Shown in pieces: positions 1 through 5,224 of a stretch of 5,224 nucleotides of DNA. Made by a program: the position numbers and the translations under genes. Position 1 is the stretch's first letter. Every line of letters begins with the position of its first letter. The DNA comes from Planctomycetota bacterium (GTDB taxonomy: Bacteria; Planctomycetota; Planctomycetia; Pirellulales; Thermoguttaceae). The stretch spans positions 1 through 5,224 of the forward strand of contig DQVB01000251.1 in assembly GCA_015661985.1 (NCBI GenBank), written 5' to 3'. The notes under the pieces are model-generated. The model was not told the origin of the DNA, did not search any database, and saw nothing but the letters and a program-made list of their open reading frames with translations.

Positions 1-97
1 AGGCAGGCGGGGACGATCGACGGGCCGTCGGCGTCGCCGCAGCCAGCAAGGCGGCCAGGGCCAGGAGTCTGAGGATCGGTACGGGGTGCCGAACCAT
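1..97 (-). CDS. Probable secreted protein, N-terminal fragment with signal peptide (cut by window edge)
   Basis: Only the first 32 codons are in the window and the frame stays open to the edge. The ATG at 97 is preceded by GGAG (105-108 on the plus strand as CTCC) with a 7-base spacer, a good Shine-Dalgarno arrangement that fixes the start. The peptide begins MVRHPVPILRLLALAALLAA: a short Arg/His n-region, a Leu/Ala hydrophobic core of about 13 residues, then an Ala/Thr/Pro stretch that could hold a signal peptidase I site. This suggests export or membrane anchoring. The start lies 31 bases after the stop of the endonuclease III-like gene on the same strand, so co-transcription is likely. Nothing of the mature protein can be seen and no family can be named. 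The call could fail if this is a spurious open frame, but the SD, spacing and hydrophobic profile agree. Confidence 0.55.
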   Translation of the reverse strand, partial: MVRHPVPILRLLALAALLAAATPTARRSSPPA

Positions 98-128
98 GAG
101 GGATCTCCGGGGCGCGCGGAGCGGTGGC

Positions 129-1103
129 TCAGCGGGGTTTCTTTTTCGACAGGCCCGTCGCTTCCGCTCGTTCGTCGCTGCCTTGGGACGATTCGTTCTG
201 TCCGCCCTCACTGCGAGCAGCCGGTTTTTTCTTCTGGCCCGATGTCGACCTGCCGCTGCCAGCCTTGCTGCCACCCTCACCCGCCGCTGACGAGATGGCC
301 TTGGGCTCCTGTTGGCCTGTCCGCTCCGAGGAACTCGCTTCCGCTTTTCGTCTCTTCTCCGACTGATCGGCCCGAGGCTGGTCCGATCCCGCAGCCGCCT
401 CCGCTTGGGCAGCCTTCCTGGCCCGGCGTTTGGGCAGGCGGTCGCGGCAATCGGGGTCGATCTCCAGAAGGATGTCGCGCAGCCGGCTGGCGTAGGGGTT
501 CGCTACGAAGTCGGCGCCCATCTGGTGCAGCAGAGAGCCGAACTCCATCCCTTTCGCTTTGGGAATGGCCCGTTCCAACCCGGGCACGAGGCCCGCCTGT
601 TGGTCCTGCTCGCTGGCCAGGCCGACCAGCCGGAGCACCTGGAAGCTTCCCTCATCGACGGGAATGGCGTGGCCTCCCAGGGCGGTTTGCAACACGTAGG
701 CCACGCTGAAAGGCGTCGTGCCGTCGATGGCCTTGAGTTTCTCAGTGGCCGGGCCGAGGTTCGTCTTCCTCAGTCCTTCCAGGTCGAAACTGTAGGTCGA
801 TTCGAACACATGCTGCAGCACCCGCTTGACGCGGTGGGCGGCGGCCGCCGGGTCGGGCAGACGGGGCATGACCTCGGCCAGTTCCCGGACCGTGCTCACG
901 CGGACTTCGTTCCAGTCGAAGAAGTTGTGCACCAATCCCAGGAATGCCTCGTCCGCCGCATCGTAATGGGCATTTTCCAGGCAGCAGGCCAGCAGCAGCT
1001 GCTCCAAGACCGGCCGTTGCGTATCGGGCGAGACCGGCTTGTAATGCTTCTTCAAGATGCGGTGGAGCCTGGTGAACTGAGCGGTTCGACTCGTTGAGGA
1101 CAT
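129..1103 (-). CDS. Diverged endonuclease III-like (HhH-GPD) protein with basic C-terminal tail
   Basis: A 324-residue protein. Residues about 31-220 follow the layout of the endonuclease III/HhH-GPD base-excision glycosylase fold: an initial helical part (PVLEQLLLACC, 31-41), then the region matching the helix-hairpin-helix and catalytic strand (IDGTTPFSVAYVLQTALGG followed by IPVDEGSFQVLRLVG, 126-161). D150 aligns with the conserved catalytic Asp (VDTHIFRV in E. coli Nth). The hairpin LPGVGRKTA is replaced by IDGTTPFSV, so the catalytic Lys position is Phe132. The region that normally holds the C-X6-C-X2-C-X5-C iron-sulfur cluster (about 197-220) has only one Cys, C219. From about residue 224 the protein is Lys/Arg/Ser/Ala/Gln/Glu-rich, ends KKKPR, and is probably disordered and nucleic-acid binding. 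I chose ATG at 1103 because the fold-like sequence starts soon after it; an in-frame GTG at 1136 would add 11 residues, and neither has a clear SD. It lies 87 bases after rbfA. DNA binding or repair is plausible, but true lyase activity is doubtful. Confidence 0.8.
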   Translation of the reverse strand: MSSTSRTAQFTRLHRILKKHYKPVSPDTQRPVLEQLLLACCLENAHYDAADEAFLGLVHNFFDWNEVRVSTVRELAEVMPRLPDPAAAAHRVKRVLQHVFESTYSFDLEGLRKTNLGPATEKLKAIDGTTPFSVAYVLQTALGGHAIPVDEGSFQVLRLVGLASEQDQQAGLVPGLERAIPKAKGMEFGSLLHQMGADFVANPYASRLRDILLEIDPDCRDRLPKRRARKAAQAEAAAGSDQPRADQSEKRRKAEASSSERTGQQEPKAISSAAGEGGSKAGSGRSTSGQKKKPAARSEGGQNESSQGSDERAEATGLSKKKPR

Positions 1104-1190
1104 AGTGCGGGCCGTTTCACAGCAAAGGGAAGGCACCCCGGGAGCAATGGGCGATGGGCGTCACGGACGGGGGCAGTGTCGTGGGGCGGT

Positions 1191-1673
1191 TCACTCCCTT
1201 TCGGCGCCGGGGGGCGGATGGATCGATTCGGAAGGGGGCGCCGCCGGGGCATCGTCGGCGCCGGACGACGTCGCAGCCTGCGCATCGCTCGCCGGCAGCC
1301 CCTCCGGGGCAGCCTCGTCCTGATCGGCCTGGGACGGAAGCACCTGGGCCAGGATGCGGGAAACTTCGATCGATTTCTTGACCCCTTGGTCCAGAAGGAA
1401 AACGATTCTCGGCGTATAGCGGAGCTCCAGCCGTTCGGCACAGAGGGCCTGCAGATAGCCCGACGCGCTGCGCAACCCCCGCAGACTCAACTGCTGCCGC
1501 GGCTCGTCGCCCATGACCGATACGTGCACCTTCGCATGGCGGAGGTCGGCCGAGACCTCCACGTAGGTGACCGTCACGTCGCGGATCCGCGGGTCCTTCA
1601 GTTCCGTGAGTATGGCCATGCTGACCACCTCGCGGATCGCTTGAGCCACTTTGAGGGCACGTCGGGAAGCCAT
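1191..1673 (-). CDS. rbfA: 30S ribosome-binding factor RbfA
   Basis: RbfA binds the free 30S ribosomal subunit in the cytoplasm and helps late 16S rRNA maturation and cold adaptation. The 160-residue product shows the family pattern throughout: MASRRALKVAQAIREVVS at the start, ELKDPRI (24-30), VTVTYVEVSADLRHAKVHVSV (33-53), the AxG-type kink of the KH-like domain as ASG (70-72), RLELRYTP (81-88) and LDQGVKKSIEVSRIL (94-108). The core ends near residue 112. A further 45 or so residues, rich in Ala, Pro, Asp and Glu, form a likely disordered acidic tail that short RbfA proteins lack. The ATG at 1673 begins exactly at the conserved MxSRR start; no clear Shine-Dalgarno sequence lies before it. 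It sits downstream of infB, the common order, but after a 291-base spacer rather than closely packed, so a promoter of its own is possible although I cannot identify one. Confidence 0.96.
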   Translation of the reverse strand: MASRRALKVAQAIREVVSMAILTELKDPRIRDVTVTYVEVSADLRHAKVHVSVMGDEPRQQLSLRGLRSASGYLQALCAERLELRYTPRIVFLLDQGVKKSIEVSRILAQVLPSQADQDEAAPEGLPASDAQAATSSGADDAPAAPPSESIHPPPGAERE

Positions 1674-1754
1674 AGCAGTTGGGACAATAAACCAGAGAAC
1701 ACGCCCACCAAATCACCGTGCGCGGTTCGGCCACACTCCCAGGGAAAAATCCAA

Positions 1755-1930
1755 AAGTCGAAATCCCGAATCCGAAGCAAGTCCGAAGGCGCGCAATTCG
1801 AATGCCAAGAACACAGAACCCCGTCCTGTGGTGTCCATGCGATGGGGCAGTGGCTTCTTCGTTTGAGGCATTTGGATTTCGGATTCTGTGCTTGTTTCGG
1901 GCTTGGGTGCTTCGTATTTCGCCGTTTCGG
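1755..1930. repeat. Imperfect inverted repeat (palindromic intergenic element) between infB and rbfA
   Basis: The 291-base spacer 1674-1964 is less GC-rich than its flanks and contains two arms that are reverse complements in ordered blocks. From the outside in: gtcgaaat (1757-1764) against atttcgcc (1916-1923), one mismatch; ccgaagcaag (1772-1781) against cttgtttcgg (1891-1900), one mismatch; aatgcc (1801-1806) against ggcatt (1867-1872), perfect. The arms flank a centre with a small hairpin, cacag/ctgtg at 1812-1816 and 1826-1830. Short words recur inside the arms: tccgaag at 1771 and 1782, gtgctt at 1888 and 1907. No convincing reading frame of its own and no transposase are visible. It resembles short palindromic or MITE-like intergenic repeats; whether copies occur elsewhere in the genome cannot be seen here. 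The remaining spacer, 1674-1754, holds nothing I can identify. Confidence 0.6.
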
Positions 1931-1955
1931 CCGAGCCGTCTGTGGTGGAACGGCG
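1920..1955 (-). other. Potential RNA hairpin just downstream of the infB stop
   Basis: The 7-base arms cgccgtt (1920-1926) and aacggcg (1949-1955) are perfectly complementary around a 22-base loop, and the loop itself contains a second small stem, CGGC (1928-1931) with GCCG (1935-1938). On the minus strand the structure starts about 10 bases after the infB TGA. No T-run follows it in the direction of transcription, so it does not qualify as an intrinsic terminator; a 3'-end protecting or processing role is only a possibility. It overlaps the outer edge of the inverted repeat. Stems of this length also arise by chance in GC-rich DNA. Confidence 0.3.
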
Positions 1956-1964
1956 CACGGTCAT

Positions 1965-4808
1965 TCAGAGCGTTCGAGCCACCTCCTCGATCTTGTACGC
2001 CTCCAGGATGTCACCTTCCTTCAGGTCGTCGAAGCCCCGGAGCTTCATGCCGCATTCCAGACCTTCGCGGACTTCTTTGGCGTCGTCTTTCTCCCGTTTC
2101 AGCGACTCCAGCGGGTAATCGCCGATCACACGGCTGTCGCGGATCACACGGATACGAGAGTCTCGCGGGATGTGGCCGGCCAACACGCGGCAGCCGGCCA
2201 CGGTGCCCACACGGCTGATGCGGAACGTTCGCTGCACCAGGGCGCGGCCCAGTTCCAGCTCTCGTTCCTCGGGCTTGAGCATCCCTTGGAGGGCGGCCCT
2301 CAGGTCCTCGGCCACTTCGTAGATGATGTCGTAACGACGGATCTGGACGCCCGCCTGTTCGGCCAGCGTCCGGGCCTTTTCGTCGGGCACGACGTTGAAG
2401 CCGATGATCACCCCATCGGAGGCATCGGCCAGGTGCACGTCGGCTTCGGTGATGCCGCCCACAGTGGCCTGGAGGATCTTGATCTGGACTTCCGGGTGTT
2501 CCAATTTCTCCAGCTCCTTGCGGATGGCTTCGATGGAGCCGCGTACGTCGGCGCGAAGAATGATGTTGAGCGTCCGGACTTGCTCCTCCTCCATCCGGTC
2601 GAAGAGGTTCTCCAGGGTGATGTGGGGCTGGGCTTGGGCCAGCTCCTGCCGGCGAGCCCGCTGGGCGCGCCGCTCGGCAATCTGACGGGCCTCGGAGATG
2701 TCGTCCAGCACGTAGAACCGGTCGCCCGCATCGGGCGGTTGATCCAGGCCGATCAGGTTGACGGGCATGGAGGGCCCGGCCTGCTGGTGTTTCTTGCGGG
2801 GATTGAGCGTATCGTACATGGCCTTGACCCGGCCGTGGCCGATGCCGCAGACCAGCACGTCGCCCACGCGCAGCGTGCCTTTCTGAACCAGGACCTTGGC
2901 CACCACGCCACGCCCCGGCTGGACTTCCGCCTCCAGACAGACGCCCGTGGCGGGCCGATCCGGGTTGGCCTTCAGCTCGTGCAGTTCCGCCACGGTCAAC
3001 ACCGTGTCCAACAGCTCGTCGATGCCCTCACCCGTGAGGGCACTGGTCCGCACCACCTCGACGTCCCCGCCCCATTGGCTGGGCAACAGCTCGTTGGCAG
3101 CCAACTCCTGAAGGACTCGGTCCGGGTTCACCCCGGGCAAATCGATCTTGTTCAGGGCCACGACGATGGGCACCCCCGCCGCCTTGGCGTGGCTGATGGC
3201 CTCTTCGGTCTGGGGCATCACCCCGTCGTCGGCTGCCACAACCAGCACGGCGATGTCGGTGCAGTGGGCGCCCCGAGCCCGCATGGCGGTAAACGCTTCG
3301 TGCCCGGGGGTATCCACGAAGGCAATGGGGTGACCGTCCTTCTCGATCTGGTACGCCCGAATGTGTTGGGTGATCCCGCCCTTCTCACTGGAAACCACGT
3401 CGATCCCCAAGACGCGATCCAACAGCGACGTCTTGCCGTGATCGACGTGTCCCAAGAAGGTGACCACCGGGGGGCGAGGCTTCAGCGCCTCGGGCGGGTC
3501 CTCCCGCTGGGCTTCGGCCAACAGTCTCTCTTCGGGATCCACCTCCTGGCGCAGTTCCACCTCGACGTCCAACGAGGCGGCCAACAGTTCGGCGGTCTCC
3601 GTGTCCAGGTCGGAGTTGATGTTGAGCATGACGCCCAGTTCGAGCAACTTGGCCAGGATACGGGGGGCGGGCAGGCCAAGGGCTTCGGCGAAAGAACGGA
3701 CCGTGCAGGGCAACTCCACGACCACGGCGTGCTTGCGGGGCGCCGCGGTGCTCGCCCTGCCGGTACGCCGCAGGCGCCGGATCTGAGGCGTCGGAGTGGG
3801 GGGGACCAGGTCTTCGTCTTCGGTCTGTTTGCGCCGCTCGCTGGCCGCCCGTCTGCGGCGCAACTGGCGCTGTTCGCGGCCCCCCAGCCGGCCCAGGTCT
3901 TCGTCGATCGTCACTTCCCGTTTGCCCCGTTTGCCTCGCTCGCGCCCCGGAACGCCCGGCTCGCCTTTTCCCCGCTCCACGCCCTCCTTGGCCGCCGTCT
4001 TCTGGGCCGCTTTGCGTTTTTCCTCCTGCTTGCGGAGGTGTTCGGCCAGCGGTTGGGCGCCGGCCTTGCCGGCCCGGATGGCATCGGCCGGCAGCTTCAT
4101 GTCCGGTTTCTGCGGCGCCGGCTCCTGGGGCTTGCGCTTGGCGGGCGGCTGCTTGGCGGTAGGGATCGGGGCCAGTTTGATGGCCGGCGAGGGCTTGGAT
4201 TTGTCCGCGGCCTTGGCCGGCCGCTTCTCGCTGGGTTTGGCCGGGGGTTTCTCCTCAGGCGGTGCCTCCGGCTTCTCGGCCGCCTTCTCACCAGCCTTGC
4301 CAGCAGGGACGGGCGCCTCTTTGGCCCGCTCCGGTGGCTTGTCCGGGCCAGCGGCCTTTGCCGACGGCGCCTTTGCGGTTGGCTGGGGCGGCTGGGGCGA
4401 GGGGGTGGCCGGAGGCGGGGCCGCCGGTTTTTCCACCGGAGGCGGGCCCTTTTCCGCTGGACGAGCGGGCTTCTCGGCCGGTGGGGCCGGCTCCCTTGCT
4501 CCCGAGGGCTTGGCGGGTTTGCCCAGCACGGAGGGTTTCTTCTCGCTCGTCCCGGCCGGCGGGATGTAATCTTCGCGTCGCAACACGCCGGCCGAAGGGG
4601 CCCTGGCGCCGGGGCGCCGCGCTGCGGCCGTCCTTGAACCCTGTTTCTTGCCGGCCTCCAGATGCTCCTTGATCAGGGCAACCTCTTCGTCCGACAAGCT
4701 GGCCAGCGCAGACCCTTTGCCCTTGATCCCCAGGGTCTTACACAGATCGACCAGGGCCTTGTTATCAAGCTTCAGCTGTTTGGCTAACGCGTAAATGCGA
4801 ACTGGCAA
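1965..4808 (-). CDS. infB: Translation initiation factor IF2
   Basis: IF2 is the cytoplasmic GTPase that brings fMet-tRNA to the 30S subunit and promotes 50S joining. The 947-residue product has, in order: an IF2_N domain (1-52, MPVRIYALAKQLKLDNKALV); a long Pro/Ala/Lys/Glu linker (about 53-355), probably disordered; a second IF2_N-like domain (about 362-420, containing VRSFAEALGLPAPRILAKLL); the G domain with G1 GHVDHGKT (453-460), G2 GGITQHI (477-483), G3 DTPGH (499-503), G4 NKID (553-556) and G5 SAL (589-591); a beta-barrel domain II (about 620-715); domain III (about 730-845); and the C-terminal fMet-tRNA-binding domain with GTVAGC, SLKREKDD and ECG (918-920). All GTPase motifs are intact. 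At 947 residues it is among the longer bacterial IF2 proteins because of the linker. The start codon is TTG: an in-frame TGA lies 19 codons upstream (4863-4865) with no ATG or GTG between, and the conserved MPVRIYALAK begins exactly at the TTG. Confidence 0.98.
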   Translation of the reverse strand: MPVRIYALAKQLKLDNKALVDLCKTLGIKGKGSALASLSDEEVALIKEHLEAGKKQGSRTAAARRPGARAPSAGVLRREDYIPPAGTSEKKPSVLGKPAKPSGAREPAPPAEKPARPAEKGPPPVEKPAAPPPATPSPQPPQPTAKAPSAKAAGPDKPPERAKEAPVPAGKAGEKAAEKPEAPPEEKPPAKPSEKRPAKAADKSKPSPAIKLAPIPTAKQPPAKRKPQEPAPQKPDMKLPADAIRAGKAGAQPLAEHLRKQEEKRKAAQKTAAKEGVERGKGEPGVPGRERGKRGKREVTIDEDLGRLGGREQRQLRRRRAASERRKQTEDEDLVPPTPTPQIRRLRRTGRASTAAPRKHAVVVELPCTVRSFAEALGLPAPRILAKLLELGVMLNINSDLDTETAELLAASLDVEVELRQEVDPEERLLAEAQREDPPEALKPRPPVVTFLGHVDHGKTSLLDRVLGIDVVSSEKGGITQHIRAYQIEKDGHPIAFVDTPGHEAFTAMRARGAHCTDIAVLVVAADDGVMPQTEEAISHAKAAGVPIVVALNKIDLPGVNPDRVLQELAANELLPSQWGGDVEVVRTSALTGEGIDELLDTVLTVAELHELKANPDRPATGVCLEAEVQPGRGVVAKVLVQKGTLRVGDVLVCGIGHGRVKAMYDTLNPRKKHQQAGPSMPVNLIGLDQPPDAGDRFYVLDDISEARQIAERRAQRARRQELAQAQPHITLENLFDRMEEEQVRTLNIILRADVRGSIEAIRKELEKLEHPEVQIKILQATVGGITEADVHLADASDGVIIGFNVVPDEKARTLAEQAGVQIRRYDIIYEVAEDLRAALQGMLKPEERELELGRALVQRTFRISRVGTVAGCRVLAGHIPRDSRIRVIRDSRVIGDYPLESLKREKDDAKEVREGLECGMKLRGFDDLKEGDILEAYKIEEVARTL

Positions 4809-4816
4809 CGCAATCT

Positions 4817-4821
4817 CTCCC
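4817..4821 (-). promoter_or_regulatory. Shine-Dalgarno site of infB, supporting a TTG start
   Basis: GGGAG on the minus strand lies 8 bases before the TTG at 4808. It supports TTG as the initiation codon; an ATT two codons earlier (4812-4814) is the only other rare candidate in the open stretch, and it sits too close to the site. A TTG start implies modest initiation efficiency. Confidence 0.65.
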
Positions 4822-4866
4822 GCGGCCCCCCTGGATCCGGCCCAGCGGAGCCTGAAACATGTTCAA

Positions 4867-4881
4867 TCACTGTCGGTCCAT
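4867..4881 (-). other. Four-codon mini-ORF (MDRQ) in the infB leader, with strong Shine-Dalgarno sequence
   Basis: On the minus strand a perfect AGGAGG (4891-4896) lies 9 bases before an ATG (4881), which is followed by GAC CGA CAG and then TGA (4867-4869). The SD is stronger than that of any full gene in the window, yet the frame closes after four codons. It ends 58 bases before the infB TTG, in a different frame from infB. It could be a leader mini-ORF that loads ribosomes near infB, a relic of a start from an older gene end, or chance. No stem-loop coupling it to the infB SD is obvious. The 177-base gap 4809-4985 contains no other gene that I can support, and no ylxR-type gene between nusA and infB. 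Confidence 0.4.
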
Positions 4882-4985
4882 CTGGCAGTTCCTCCTCTGA
4901 CACGCACAGCCGGCCGGGACCCAGGGACTGGCCGCCGTTGTGCCCTCCGGGCCAGCCCTCCCGGCGCGGCGATGAAGCCCGGCGC

Positions 4986-5224
4986 CTACCCTTCCGCCGG
5001 CTGATGATTGGCCGTCTGCTGCGCCCCTCCGCCCATCGACTCGCCGTTCGGCCCTTCCGCTGTACCCGCGCTGATCGACTCGCTGCCCTCGGCGCCCCCC
5101 GAGTTCCCCACGGCGGCCGGCTCTGCCTGCCCCGTATCCGCCTGCGCATCCTCCGCCCCAGCTTCCGACCCAGCCGCTGCTGAAGCCGCCCCGGCCTGTT
5201 CCAGCCGCTCCCGCTCGCGCTGGC
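4986..5224 (-). CDS. nusA: Probable NusA, C-terminal tail only (cut by window edge)
   Basis: The frame is open from the window edge (first full codon at 5222) to a TAG at 4986-4988, giving the last 78 residues. They begin QRERERLEQAGAASAAAGSE and continue as Gly/Ala/Glu/Ser/Gln-rich, acidic low-complexity sequence to the end (ANHQPAEG), with no folded domain visible. The assignment rests on context: this position, on the same strand directly upstream of infB, is where nusA sits in most bacteria, and an extended acidic C-terminal tail after the NusA KH domains is plausible in this group. NusA binds RNA polymerase and modulates pausing, termination and antitermination. Other reading frames through this stretch are open only because of the GC content and have less natural composition (Arg/Pro-rich). 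Without the S1 or KH domains in view, another upstream gene cannot be excluded. Confidence 0.6.
   Translation of the reverse strand, partial: QRERERLEQAGAASAAAGSEAGAEDAQADTGQAEPAAVGNSGGAEGSESISAGTAEGPNGESMGGGAQQTANHQPAEG

Noticed and set aside
312..1097. Plus-strand open frame of 261 codons opposite the endonuclease-like gene.
   Set aside because: Shadow frame of the minus-strand gene; no SD, no recognisable motif and unnatural composition.
1104..1136. Upstream GTG start at 1136 for the endonuclease-like gene.
   Set aside because: No SD precedes it and the extra 11 residues (including a CC pair) do not resemble the fold; the ATG at 1103 is simpler, though not proven.
1674..1700. Weak extended -10-like TGGTTTATT just upstream of rbfA.
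   Set aside because: Only four of six -10 bases match, no acceptable -35 lies at the right spacing, and the transcript would be almost leaderless.
1117..1734. Minus-strand frame of 205 codons overlapping rbfA out of register.
   Set aside because: Arg/Gly/Pro-rich translation typical of a shifted frame in GC-rich DNA; rbfA in the other frame matches its family from end to end.
1176..4637. Plus-strand open frame of 1153 codons running antisense across rbfA, the spacer and most of infB.
   Set aside because: It is in codon register with both rbfA and infB, so antisense stops would need TTA, CTA or TCA codons in the real genes, which are rare in GC-rich DNA. Its translation is His/Gln/Gly/Leu/Arg-rich with no recognisable domain, while the minus strand encodes intact IF2 and RbfA.
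3900..4640. Pro/Ala/Lys repeats in the IF2 linker as a separate repeat element or a fused gene.
   Set aside because: The frame is continuous and IF2 linkers are commonly low-complexity and variable in length; no exact tandem unit is visible.
4947..4982. Stem ccgggc/gcccgg just after the nusA stop as a terminator.
   Set aside because: The loop is about 24 bases and no T-run follows on the minus strand, so it does not fit an intrinsic terminator.
4784..5149. Minus-strand frame of 121 codons covering the nusA-infB gap.
   Set aside because: It overlaps the better-composed NusA-like tail and the infB start; its Arg-rich content and lack of an SD mark it as a shifted frame.

Overview
The window is a GC-rich bacterial chromosome segment in which every supported gene lies on the minus strand, so the biological reading order runs from high to low coordinates. 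It is a translation/transcription housekeeping cluster: the acidic C-terminal tail of a probable NusA (4986-5224), a leader with a four-codon mini-ORF (4809-4985), infB for initiation factor IF2 (1965-4808), a 291-base spacer filled largely by an imperfect inverted repeat (1674-1964), rbfA (1191-1673), a diverged endonuclease III-like (HhH-GPD fold) gene (129-1103), and the first 32 codons of a probable secreted protein (1-97).

The likely host is a planctomycete. The IF2 amino terminus begins MPVRIYALAK and carries a very long Pro/Ala/Lys linker. RbfA is followed by an endonuclease III-like protein. The infB-rbfA spacer holds an AT-richer palindromic element built from CGAAAT/CCGAA words, of a kind that resembles intergenic repeats I associate with Planctomycetota genomes. 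The phylum assignment is inference from these traits; no marker search was possible.

Functionally, NusA (elongation, antitermination), IF2 (GTP-dependent delivery of fMet-tRNA to the 30S subunit) and RbfA (30S maturation factor) form the widely conserved nusA-infB-rbfA cluster. The gaps here are larger than in a tight operon: 177 bases for nusA-infB, 291 for infB-rbfA and 87 for rbfA-endonuclease. The last pair is closest, at 31 bases. The endonuclease-like protein is the least ordinary gene: it keeps the fold's conserved Asp but lacks the catalytic Lys position and the four-Cys iron-sulfur motif, and ends in a basic disordered tail of about 95 residues.

Most of the window is ordinary housekeeping DNA. 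I do not see a new defence, mobile or biosynthetic system. The points worth a second look are the degenerate endonuclease, the strong Shine-Dalgarno mini-ORF in the infB leader, and the inverted repeat between infB and rbfA.
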